Assembly: GCA_034440575.1 (NCBI GenBank)
Contig: JAOTOL010001388.1
Span: forward strand, 602,501 to 666,500
DNA from: Imbricaverruca yamaguchii
Lineage: Eukaryota > Arthropoda > Thecostraca > Neoverrucidae
Direction of reading: 5' to 3'
DNA length: 64,000 nt
This document shows, piece by piece, positions 46,854 through 58,700 of this stretch. Every line of letters starts with the position of its first letter. Position 1 is the stretch's first letter. Under the pieces are notes generated by a model. It ran no database searches. It saw only the letters and a list, made by a program, of their open reading frames with translations, and was not told where the DNA came from. The position numbers and the translations under genes were made by a program.

Positions 46854-47831
46854 TTAACACATGCCTTGGAAGGGGATGGCGAAATCCGCTAACCCCCCCC
46901 GATTTTTCGTACATAACTCCATATTGTACCGGCCGATATACGCCATTTTTTGCGTACCTGCTTCGAAATGACCGGCGCGTTGCTTAAAGCAAGAAAAATG
47001 AAAATGGTCTGAAAACGTTTCAAGTTAGGGGCCGGTAAAGTAAAAACAATTCGCAGCGCCAGACCAAAAAATTATGCGCTGATGCGCTTCCCGTATATTG
47101 GCAAAAGCGAAGTGGTCTTGACAACACTAGCGACTTGTTTGATGCATATTCTTATGCTATGCAATTTGAAAGTCATGCTAGGTCGCCGAGGTCAAGTCAG
47201 GCCAAGTTCATGACAGGCTAATGGAACCAAACTTGGTCAACTGGAATGTTGTCATAAATGCAAATGACTGCGATTGATGTCACTTTGCATGTTACTCCCT
47301 ATATATCCAGAAATCTACTGTTTGTCATTATGTGTCTAAGCGTTTCCATACTTTATTCATGCATTTCACTCCTCCTTTCTTTGCGAAGCCGATTGTCCGC
47401 CCAACGGAGCAATCGGGTGGGCTCCGGTAACTGGACTCCGGTGACTCTAGTTCCGGTAACTGGAGCAGGTAATGACCTGATAAAGTGCTCCTATATAGGT
47501 GACCTGAGGTCAAATGGCGGATCTGGCATCATTAGTAATGTCCAAAACATCATTAATGCCAATTTTGAAGCATTCAAACATAATCACAGCAATCCATAAC
47601 AATGACAAGCCAAGCCACGCAAAATCAGAAAGTTTTGCGATTTTGACCTCATGTGACCTTGATGATATTGATCAAAGGTCATGAAATTTAAACACAATTG
47701 AGTTCACCACCGTGCCCATCCACCCTGCGAATCTAGTTGCTCTAGCCTTATTAGGAGCCAAAATCTTAGGGGGCGGAATCCGCCCCCTCTAGTGCGCGTA
47801 ATTTTCAGAGGCCCTCCAGGGCGCGTGTTAA
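46854..47831 (+). mobile_element. TTAA-type MITE, family B, copy 2
   Basis: A 978-bp element running from TTAACACATGCCTTGGAAGG to CCTCCAGGGCGCGTGTTAA. It abuts the broken B copy on the left, sharing the TTAA at 46854. Interior similarity to 22300-23257 continues over the full length. No transposase. Confidence 0.9.
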
Positions 47832-48589
47832 GATGTGTTTTATTTTGACTTTTGTTAAACATGGAAGCCTACCAATGTGAAAAATAACTTACTGAGAGAA
47901 GACTTGTTTTTTTTTTTGCTTGCATTTTAGGTGAACACATTTTGACGAAGACACGGAAAATGTGTATGCAGTCATTGGGACAACATTGGTTGGCACGCCT
48001 TGCTGAGACCTTGTGCTGCAAAATAGTTCTGCCATGTATTAGGAATTTAATCCTGGCTATAACCATGCTATATTGTTCGATACCCAGTGGAAACAATTGA
48101 AGCATTTCCTGGCAACTATTGCAGTTGTAATTCACGCTCTTGCCTATCATGAATATGCTTAAGCCAAGAATCAATGCAATTGATCAACTACTGTTTTGAA
48201 GAATTGCGATCCCAATTATCTTAAGAAATATATACATATATATATGCATATATGTTCATAAATATTGAGTATATTTAATCAGGTTTTTAGTCCATACCAC
48301 AACAATTCTGGATGGAATGAAAACATGAACGTTACTATTTCCATAATTCCATCATTAGGCTTTGAGATGCCTTTTCTTTATGAACAGACAGATCGGTTGA
48401 AAGCCCAGTATGTATTCCGATGTCTGGACTAAAAAGCCCGTTGTCCCTGTTGTTGACCTGACTTTCTGACCGGGTTTTCAGTTCTTACATTTGCCACATC
48501 TAGTCTGCGGCTCGCGAAGGAATACGAGAGCACAAAATCCGAAACTACCAAAGTCAAATGTCGTGCGCAACTTTGAAGCCCGGGGGATA
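47832..48589. other. No recognisable gene
   Basis: AT-rich unique-looking DNA with a short TATATA patch at 48225-48250. Confidence 0.5.
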
Positions 48590-48884
48590 TCTCGGTCGGC
48601 ACGTCAGAGTACCTGAACGATATTGGAGAAGAGAGGGACGGTCAGTCATGCTAGCAAAGCCAATGGTGGCCGACCACCCCTCAATATGAGTAATGAAAGG
48701 AGGCGCACCCTGATCCGAGCTTCGACGAAAACGGTGGGTGTCTCACAGTGCCTGTTGGCTATGCCTTTGGAAGTTACCAGAGTCTTCGTCGGGAAAATCT
48801 CAAGGAGAATGACATGATGCACAGGAAAATAAAAATGTGCTACAAATCACTCCGCGCCAAGAGAAACGCAGAAGATGCCACTTA
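48590..48884 (+). pseudogene. Tc1/mariner-like transposase, N-terminal fragment
   Basis: The plus frame at 48623 reads EKRGTVSHASKANGGRPP followed by ERRRTLIRASTKTVGVSQ. After a frameshift near 48755 it continues FGSYQSLRRENLKENDMM and RKIKMCYKSLRAKRNAED, then stops. The GRP-x-L linker (AT-hook-like) followed by a second helix-turn-helix with VGVSQ is the pattern of Tc1/mariner-type DNA-binding domains. The DDE catalytic part is not recognisable downstream. It is a fragment and cannot be active. Confidence 0.55.
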
Positions 48885-50052
48885 GCGTGCAGCGGTGTGG
48901 CTGCAGACCGCGGTCTGGCCAGCATTGGTGACGAAAGATATTTTGCATACTCCGGAAGTGAGGCGCTGCGTGACCTACGATAGTATGTTGGTCCAGGTGG
49001 GAGCGTTCGCAATCCCGCGGCCCACCGGCGAAACAGTGTGGACGGCGCCATTAGCCGTGATCGGGCATAAAGTGCGTCGTGAATCGCCAAAAAGACGAAC
49101 AAACAGGTGGGGACGCCCTCGAAAATGCCAAGCATCGATTTTTGGTAAGCTCCCAAGAAAACTTCTCGTTTGGACAACGATTTTCCAGACGTGGGTGTCG
49201 CGACTCGTCGTCTGCCCCAGTTGAGCTGGCGTGTGTGTGGAGAGGCGGAATACTCGCACCGCCATGAGTGCCTCATCCGGGTCCTGCTCCCCTACACAAA
49301 AGAGCACTACCTGCACAGCGGACACATCTTGTGACCGGGCCTGGCGGTGGCCCTCCACGCTCACGAGACACTTCACCTGCTGGAGGCCTATTTGGGTGTT
49401 CATCACTGGGCGAGAGGAGAATCCTCTCCGCGTGTCCCAGTTGCGCCCAATAGAGGACACTTGAGCAATGGTGAAGTAAGAAGTCTGTGCGGACGGCCGG
49501 AGAGCGGCATATTGAAGTCAGCTTGCTTTCGTAAGGTTCTCAGGTCAATCAACAAGATATTTCTGCGAAGGATCATAGCATATTCGGCAAGTGAGCGGCC
49601 AGACGTCCCAATTTGCACAATGCGTGATGCCAGATGTTCTGGACCTGCTGTGCGCATGTGCCAAATGCAATAGTCGTATCACAAAGGAAAATAGTGCACT
49701 TCACTTTGAAGTTTGCAGAAATAATTAGTTGTCACCTGCTATTATATTCTTACTGCTAGGTTTTCATTTGCTGCTCAAATTCAGGCATCCCTTTGTGATG
49801 ATCGCTGTTCGTTTTCCCATGAAAATATATGCATACCATAGAAGCTTGTATCCTTGGTTCAACAACCTTATTTTATGTAGATGATTATGCTGATAAAAAT
49901 ATTTTTCTTTGATGTGCCAAAACATCCGAACACTTGAAAAGAAACCTCTGAACATGTTCAGACAGAATCTTCCATCGGGACTTGACTTAGAGCTGAAGAG
50001 GCGTTTACCTTTGTATCCTTCTGAAGGCAGTTGTGGGATAGTTAAAAATTGG
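48885..50052. other. Unresolved, possibly decayed coding DNA
   Basis: Long overlapping frames occur on both strands at 48895-49673 (for example 48975-49460 minus, 161 codons; 49347-49673 plus, 108 codons). The plus reading with WGRPRKCQASIFGKLP and ECLIRVLLPYTKEHYLHSGH looks protein-like but changes frame, and I could not match it to a family. It could be the rest of a dead transposon. From 49680 it is AT-rich with no gene. Confidence 0.35.
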
Positions 50053-51067
50053 TTAACACTCGCACGTCCGGAGGGGGCAGATATCTTCCCCCTACGGTTT
50101 TTCCTAATTTGCAGCAATACTGATCGGGTTAGTGAGCCAAACCTCGCATGGTTGCTAATTGGTTATTTCCGCATATCCTCATACGGCTTAAACCCTGGGT
50201 CATCTCAGGTCAAGTTACCAGGTCAGGCGAAGTGACGCAACGTCCCTCGGAGTTATAGGTGACATAACTTCCACAATAATTGGGCGAATGATTTCAAACT
50301 TATAACTTATAACACGTCATGATCTCATCAGAGACCATAATATATATCTCGGGCTTTCTCGTAACATTGACCTGAGGTCATGTCGCGGCCATGGCTTCCC
50401 CCATTATGGGGCATTACATGGTAAAATAAACAAATGTTTCCTGGTTACATATTTGCTCTCAGAATTATCTCACGACGGTTGTGGTGTGTAGTTGGAAGCT
50501 ATGCTCAATGCTACCGATGACATTTTTGCTCGTTGACCTCACCAAGGTCATCTGAGGTCACCTGAGATCACTTGCATATTCCTGCGCATTATAACGCACT
50601 GCATTGAGCTAGAATGCTGAAAGTACCGCCATTGTGTTTGTATCGCCAAGACGTGTCGATTGGTACATTACATGCCCTCCCTAGGCTACTTCATGACCTG
50701 CACCTGAGGTCATAGTTTCGGAGTAACAAGTATTCCTGCTCCACGACGCCTATTTTCGATAGCACATTTCAAGGACTGTCTAATAGCGTTCGCCGTTTGT
50801 TTCTATCTGTTACAGGTCCTGATATATGTGCCTATATCTGGAGTCCCACCCGATCTGGTCGAATTTAACTTATGATGACCCAGTGACCTGAATACTGACC
50901 TGAACGAACAAATGACTGAAACACTTTCGATAGAGCCTGTCACCAGCTATCCAACGCTGTTTTCCGTTTGTCGCTAGTTACTATAGTTCTAGAGATCTTA
51001 TCGGGGCAGACATCTGCCTCCCCAGACATGCGAAGTTGGCTCGGACCGCCGGACGTGCGAGTGTTAA
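50053..51067 (+). mobile_element. TTAA-type MITE, family C, full copy
   Basis: A 1015-bp element with perfect 19-bp inverted ends, TTAACACTCGCACGTCCGG and its reverse complement at 51049-51067. I count at least 11 AGGTCA or TGACCT hexamers. No transposase frame. The TTAA target and terminal bases suggest mobilisation by the same kind of enzyme as families A and B, although internal sequence is different. Confidence 0.92.
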
Positions 51068-51289
51068 CGACATGGAATTAATAGTTTCGATGCAATAATG
51101 TATAGCCTTCAGTACGTTTTGCCTTTCAGTAATGGGCTTACATGGGCTTGGAGTAAGCTAGATTATGTAGACTATCCAAATTGGTACCCCGCATTAATCA
51201 AACATAGCATGCGAATGTACTTCCATCACCCACTCTAAGGAAGCTCGGGTGATGCCGGTGAAGCCATATCTCCTGATTTTTCTCACTGG
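51068..51289. other. No recognisable gene
   Basis: Short unique-looking spacer. Confidence 0.5.
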
Positions 51290-51620
51290 ATGGCTGACAT
51301 AATGTACTACCTCTCACTGAGAGGCTACTGCAACTCTCAGTGGGTGGTTGGCCCACTGCACCTTTCACTGGGTGGCTGACCTACTGCAACTCTCAGTGGG
51401 TGGTTGGCCCACTGCACCTTTCACTGGGTGGCTGACCTACTGCAACTCTCAGTGGGTGGTTGGCCCACTGTACCTCACTGGTTGTCTGGCCCACTGTACC
51501 TCACACTGGGTGGTTGGCCCACTGCACCTTTCACTGGGTGGTTGGCCCACTGTACCTCACTGGTTGGCTGACACACTGTACCTCACTGGATGTCTGATCC
51601 ACTGTGCCTACTGGATGGCT
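51290..51620. repeat. ~26-bp tandem repeat in 54-bp pairs
   Basis: CACTGGGTGGTTGGCCCACTG and CACTGGGTGGCTGACCTACTG alternate, with CACCTTT or CAACTCT links. About ten half-units are present, diverging to the right. Confidence 0.88.
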
Positions 51621-52054
51621 TATGATGCAATTCTGGCTTTGTTGCAAGGTTTCAAAGTACTTTACCAGCAAGCATGTGCTTTGAATTTGTCCAGTGGGGA
51701 GAGAAAGCAAGATTGTTTTGCGTCAGTGTCCGATACATTGAAGAACACATTGCTCAGGCGCACGTGCATGTGAAGGTGCACTGACATGTGATTATGGAGA
51801 GGCTTCCTTTGCCCCCACTGATGATCAGGACAGCACCGAACTTTGCATCAAATAACTGGGAGGTGAGCGAAGGCCGGTTTTCCGAGGTGCCGTTGTGCGC
51901 GCGCTTCAGACGGTGTGCAGTGGGAATTGATGACGTCCCAGAGACCGCTCCCAAACGCAATAACACCAGCATCTCGCTGTGATGTTGCCACTTCTGCTAA
52001 CGAGTGCCGGCGCTTCAAACAAAATTGCATTCTCTGAGCCATCCACGGCTGCGT

Positions 52055-52205
52055 GCCGGTCATTGCGGCCCAGCGCGTGCTTGCCATTGCGACCAAGCGC
52101 GTGCTGGTCATTGCGACCAAACGCGTGCTGATCATTGCGGCCAGCGCGTGCTGGTCAGTGCGACCCAGCGCGTGCTGGTCAATGCGATCCGGTGCGCTCT
52201 TGGCA
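52055..52205. repeat. 24-bp tandem repeat
   Basis: About six units of GCGTGCTGGTCATTGCGACCAAG-like sequence, slightly diverged. Confidence 0.88.
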
Positions 52206-54026
52206 CCAACCGAATGAACTTATACTTACATACTTAATGACGCGCTTCAGACGTTCAACTATGTGAATTCACGTGACAGATTGTTTTTCTAAATACGCAA
52301 TGCGATGTTGCCATTATGCGATGTTCACAGGGAAGCCATGGGCGAATCCACAGGCGCTGTTTAGGTGCTCGATGCAGACGACACCGACCGACTGCTGTTC
52401 CGTTTGAAAAAAACCCTCAGTAGCCACCAACTGTCATTGATAAAGCCCTCTGTAGCCTTCACCTGACATGGCTCATGCCCCTCGGTATCCTCAACAGGTA
52501 TGGTCGCTAAGGGTGGGTTCGTGATTATTTGACGTCTCAGCGACCCATGTGACTGTACTGATCTTAGTAATTGTAATCTGGCACGACTTCCGTCACGGCT
52601 GTTTTTATTCTGGGAAATCAGGGGGACCATATATATATGGAATAACGGCCCACAACTCACCAAACCACAAGGAGGTCTTGTCAGGCGGTGGCCGCTGAGG
52701 AGTCCCGCCTGCTATCCTGGAGGAAAGGGTCGATTACTTCGATTTGCCGATGGGATATTTGCACATTTATGGTCATTCTGTTTCCATAGCCTAGAAGAGA
52801 GGACGAAGCGCCAGCCAGTCTACTGTCGTGTACATGCGATGGATAATATTGGTGTGTCAGCGCGCCCCGTCCCGGACGGCCAGGCCGTCACGATATCGGA
52901 CTTTTAGTACCATTTCGTGCTGTCACACATCTTGACATCTTACTTCCATCACCCAGAATTACACCTGCTAAGTTCTATTTTATCGCCTTCAATCAAAAGA
53001 CATCCCTAACACTGGCCACACCCACCAATCTGGTTTCAATAAGACTCCTTGTTCCGAGCTTGACTTGGCTCAGAGGCGGGAAAAGTTAGATTAGGCATAT
53101 GCGAAAGAAAATAATGGACAGAGTTACAAGCAGGCTTAATGTGCAGAGAATGCGGACATTGCTTAATCACCATCAATCCACATGCTCGTTCCACCCGAAA
53201 ATAGATCCCGTCAAGATCAATCAACCTCCCACCCCCTGTCCCATGCAACACAACATCCTGCCTACTTTCCCCGATTCCAGCGTTTACGTACCTCCGTCCA
53301 ACGTGTCTCTGTTGTGGTTTGCACGCTTGCACCTGCATCCCCCGGCATGGTCTTCAAGGCACAACCCCACCAAACCCAATGTCTTGGGTCAACCTTGAGA
53401 GAAATGAAGACGAAGTCTTCCATGAACCGCTTCATGCCCTGATTTCGCTCGCTATCTCTGAGAAATGGCAGAGCCACTTTGGCGCGAAATGTCAACCGAA
53501 CACCGGGACTTGAGAGAACGGCAGCTGTCTTCGGAGCCCGCAGTTGTCCAAAGAAGAGCTTCAGATCGGTATCCGTGGGCTGGTTCCGATGTTGCAATCG
53601 ATCTGCGGTCATCCGAACTGGAAGTGGGAACGGTGATATGCATATATATAGCAACTAGAACTTTGCGGCGGGGTCTAGTTATTGGTTTTCTCAGGTGGAG
53701 CGAGGCTTTATTCTAGATCGGACTTTATAGGTTCCTCCAAAAGTACTCGTCTCGGATTGACACTGGCGAGTGAGTTCCTGGACTTCGAGAAATACAGGTC
53801 GCGAATCATCAAAGGCGTAGCTAAGTGTATGTATACGTGAGTGTATGTGTGTGTGTGTGTCTGTGTTTGTGGAGAGGAGTGTGTTGGGAGTTCAGTTAAC
53901 CAAATCAATTTCAACTATATCAACCAAGATATTTACAAATTTGTACGACACAAAATCAGAATATTTTCGGTGCTCGTCGAAAGCTGTCTTCGTGTGGTAA
54001 AATTCCATTATTTTTTGTCGGTCCTT
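52206..54026. other. No recognisable gene; (GT)n tract
   Basis: A GT-rich run lies at 53825-53875. Frames at 53036-53654 on the minus strand and several plus frames overlap each other without recognisable motifs. Confidence 0.5.
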
Positions 54027-54940
54027 TTAACTCGCGCCCTGGCCTCTGAAAATTACCGGCACTAGACGGGTGGGGAGGGGCGGATTCCGCCCCTTAGATT
54101 TCGGCTCCTATTAAAGCCGGAGCAACGAAATTCTAAGGGTGTATGGGTACAGTATTAAACTCTATTGTGTGCAAATTGCATGACCTTAGGTCAATATTTT
54201 CAAGGTCAAATCAGGTCAAAATGTCAAAATTGTCTGGTTTTGCGTGGTTTGGCTTGTCATTGTTATGGATCGCTGTGATTGCCTTTAAGTGCTCGAAAGT
54301 GGGCATCAATGATGTTTTGGACATTACTTATGATGGAATACACATGCTAGACCTGGTATTTCACCTCAGGTCACCTATGTAGCAGTACTTTGTTAGGCCA
54401 TTACCTGCTCTAGTTTACGGAGCCCGTCCGACCGCCCCGTCGGGTGGCGAGGCGCAATTATCCACGCGAAGAAAGGAGTGAAATACATGAATAAAGTATG
54501 GAAAGGCTTAGGCACACAATGACAGACAATAGTTAGGATGTGTATGGAGTAGCATGCAAAGTGACATCAATCGCATGGCAGTCATTTGCTTGTATGGCAA
54601 CATTCCAGTTGACCGAGTTTGTTTCCATTAACTTGACCTGACTTGAGCTTGGTGACCTAACGTGACTTTGAAACTATATAGCATAACAACATACATCAAA
54701 CAAGTCGCTAGTGTTGCTAAGAACACTTTTGCCAATATACAGAAAGCGCTAAGCGCACATTTTTGTGGTTCGGCGCTGCGAGTTCGGCGGTAGATTTCCA
54801 ATTGTCTTACAATAAACAACGCACCGATCATTTCTAAGTGGGTACACAAAAATGACGTATATCAACCGGTAAAAACTGGAGTTATGTACAAAAAACCGGA
54901 AGGGTGGGCGAATTTCTCCCCCCTCCAGAACGCAAGTTAA
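54027..54940 (-). mobile_element. TTAA-type MITE, family B, copy 3, inverted
   Basis: A 914-bp element in the opposite orientation to the other B copies. It starts TTAACTCGCGCCCTGGCC and ends CCCTCCAGAACGCAAGTTAA. Internal blocks (for example the GACCTGATTTGACCTTG region near 54200 and CATCAATGATGTTTTGGACA near 54303) are reverse complements of 22300-23257. Ends are less well matched to each other than in copy 2. Confidence 0.9.
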
Positions 54941-55615
54941 ATAAATCATCGATGTTTCTCTGGGAGCATAACGACATGACAAAGTGACTGGCACCACCCA
55001 CGAAAGTCTGCGCAATGTAAGGAATTGTCACACTATCCACAGTCACACAGAACCGACACCACCATGGTGGAGGCGTTGTCATCTTCAAACGGAGCCATCT
55101 CGCTACTTCCAGGCTATCCTACTGAGGCATTGACGGGGAACGAGACGATACGGACAAAGACATCAAGAGTGGGACGCGTTGGTACGACGTCGTACCAACG
55201 CGGTCACTTAGCACTTGTCGGCGAAAAGGCACGTCGTAGGTAGTCCTGCATCGGTAGGATTATCAACGAACTCTGTGAAATGTCTAGTATCACATTTGCA
55301 CATCACTTTTCACTTACTATCCGCATCGTACTATGTCCCCTGAGCATAGGCAATACACGGCAGATAATCACACCGGCGGTTACGTCACGCCGCAGGGATT
55401 GCCTCAGACGCTTCACACATGCTGAACCTACGTGGGCTCATTCACACAATTTCGCCATCGACTTGCACCATGTCAAGCCGCGTGACCTTGAATCAACAGA
55501 TAACCTGCACCCAGTGATTGGTCCAGGTGTTCTGCCATCGCCTTGAAGCACATTGACCACTTGCTTGTGAGCCTCTGAAACGTGTAACCAACGCCGACGC
55601 CGAGACATAAAATGG
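54941..55615. other. No recognisable gene
   Basis: Unique-looking DNA. A small palindrome GGTACGACGTCGTACC lies near 55180-55196. Confidence 0.55.
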
Positions 55616-55619
55616 AACA

Positions 55620-55770
55620 CACGTATGGTAGGAACACGTATTGTAGGGACGTGCATTGTAGGAACACTTATTGCAGGAACGTGTATTGCAGGAACACGCA
55701 TGGTAGGAACACGTGTTGTAGGAATACGCATGCCAGGAACACGCATGGTGGGAACACGTATTGTAGGGTT
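55620..55770. repeat. 15-bp tandem repeat
   Basis: About ten units of TAGGAACACGTATTG or variants. The period keeps all frames open, giving GTRIVGT on plus and VPTMRVPT on minus as artefacts. Confidence 0.92.
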
Positions 55771-58700
55771 GCGGCGGCACGGAAGCAGACAAACTTACAT
55801 ACACATTCGCCGACGCAGACTGGCACAACATGCTGCACACCGACACATACACGGTAACAAAGCACACCACGTCCACTGTTCCGGCAGCGGCAGCTGACGC
55901 CATCCTCACAAACATCCTCGCAGACCGACCGAAAGCCACAGTGTGGACGCGAGCGAATTAATGAGAAACAAATGTAAATTGAATAGGCTATTTGTACTCG
56001 TAAGGCTACGACATACAACACACAACTGGCGCAGATGCAGACAACAAAGAAGCGAAACGACTGAACTGAACAGCGGGTTCAAAGTAAAAGAATTTCATGG
56101 ATACATTACGAAGCTTCTTGAGCACAAATATAGCCACATAAATACCATGCAACACTCCGAACACTAATTGGATGTCGTGGCACAAGGAGTGCCACAATTA
56201 GAAAACGGCGACAACATCTCAGGCGGCAGGCAAAAAGGTAACCTGAGCGGATATTTTGCCTCACAAATACACTTAGACACACTTCAATTTATCTTGCCCA
56301 ACAGGAATTATAGATGGTTACAACGTACACTACACAATTAGCACGTAACGAAAGCTGAACTGTTCAGAATTTACCCAAACAAAACAACACGCCTGAACAA
56401 ACTTACAGTAAAAATGAAAACAATGCTGTCATTCAGATCCTTCCTTCATCAACCGTTCTTTTCAACAAACAACTCGGAAAAGGAACATTTCTGGGCATTG
56501 GAAACACACTTCCGACACGGCCTGTGCTCTAAATGACGGGCCCTCCTTCGTATCATGATCACCATGAAACTGTCAGCCTATTTTTATTGCTATCAAAAAT
56601 GAAAGAAATACCATTATTTAGCTCAGCGTATCTGGTGTGCGTCGCTGACCAGTATGGGGTGTGGGGTGTGCATATGTGGTCACAAGTCCTGCTGCTGTAG
56701 TGCCAAGTCACACGGCTCGCTAGGTCAGCGACAACACTTTTAAAGGGGTAACTAGCGTCGTATTGCTTTACGCGGTGTATTGGCTTCCGGCTATTGCACA
56801 ACGATTGAACACCAAGAGAAGCTGACGTAAAACACGGCGTACGGAAACAACGGCTTCGTGAAGTTGCCAAGTGCTCATTCACATACAAGTCAGGCGGGTA
56901 TATTTATTGTGGAACATTTCGATGGCGGCCGGGGCCGCGCAGCGTGCTGCGGCAGCATTCGTCCTTGGCTTCATGGCAGCTGCCATCGGGGAAGACGACG
57001 GGCTCTGCCGCTCACCTGCAACTTGGAACAAGGTGGAACCCTGGTCGGACGGCACCGATAGTCACCCGGGTTCGACCTTTGCATGTGGGTGGGTGCAAGC
57101 TAAAGCTTGGAAAGACCCGAAGGAAGCTGCTTGGAACACCCAAAGATAAAACGCCAAGCGAAAGTCTAAGAGTGAGCCGTTCGTTTTGGCAAAGTTAATG
57201 GGTTCCTATAAGTCCATCCAAAAGTAACCAAAATGTATGTGTGTGATGCGAAAGGGGAAGGAGATTTGCGCGTGACTTAACATGTATTTGTCCAGTTCGG
57301 TTCCGTGGATGGAATCGTAAGGGAGCTTGATGAGCATCGAATGCTCGCCTCCGAGTGATGTCCGTAATCTCATCGATAGTTCACTGTTGATGAGCCAATT
57401 GGAGATGGGGCAATGCTGCAGGGTATATATTGGTCTCGTAAGTAGAACATGCTCGGTAAAATAACTGACATACCACTGACGAAGCCTGACGCGTCGGCTT
57501 CCGTGGAACAGATAATCAGGTGTGAGTTATGTGTGGCCTAGCTATATGTATGTGAGAACCGTCCCATTTGAGAGTATGTTTTTAAGAGGGTCATTCGGAA
57601 CGCATGGGCTTGGCCCTGTTACGGTATGGCTCTTTTATGCATAAATCTGCAAAGGGACATGCTCCCTCATAAGATCTGGAAATCTATTCGGCAGATTCGA
57701 AAACTGAATAACTCAAGCGAACTCTACTGGTCTAACCTACACATTTAGAATACATCGCCAAAATCGAACGACATCAAAAATAAATGGGAAAGTCAGATAC
57801 GATTACGATTTTATTTGACATCTTTCGATATTAAGCGAAACATCGTAAGTTTAGATGTTTCTCATTATTATAATGCATTATAATGCAAGTGTATTGATAG
57901 ATATCGTTCGCATAACATATGGTGAGTGGAACTGAAATCTATTTTTTGCAGAAATTTATACAATAAGCACCTGGAAAGAAGGCATAAAATTAACCAATTA
58001 TTAAAGAAGAAGTAATTCTGGTAGGAACTAAATACCGCATATAATCATTAATTCAAGGTGAAAAAAACAGATTAATTCACCTTTAAAAATTGGTGATGCA
58101 TACGAAAAAAGCATAGCATACAAAAATGATAATGAATAAATAATTCGACGAATTCGTTAGCTTCACACGGTTACATTATGTATTACCTGGGAAGTTCGGA
58201 ACGTCGATGTGCAGCCGCGGCAAATGGATCCGCACCACACGACCGTCTGAAGACGTCGGAAACTTCAGTCGCGCGGCATTTCAAATGTAATCCAAATGCG
58301 AGCGCATCCGCCTGTCTGTGCTAAAATATTCGTCACTCGTCGACCCTCGTCTCAGGAGCGCGTCGAGGCAGTGGACAAATGTGCGGAACCCCGCAAATCG
58401 CGCATACTTCAGGCAGCAGTGAACCACTGGCTCTAGAGCAGGCGGTCTGTGGTCGCTTCCTAATGCTCAACGAAGGTGCGGCAAGCTCTGATGCGTGGTC
58501 GCGAAGCACTGGTCACATTAGGCTGATAGCGGCGTGTGCGCGGTGATCTGGGCGGTGGTCCGTGTGATATAGAAAGGCACTGTGAGTGCACTCGTCATGA
58601 GCGAAGGCCAGGCACAGCCAGTCTGCTGATGTGTATGTACGGAAAGAGCTGGCGTAGGTAACTCCTATCCGATTCTGCCCGACCCTGCCGACCCTGCTCG

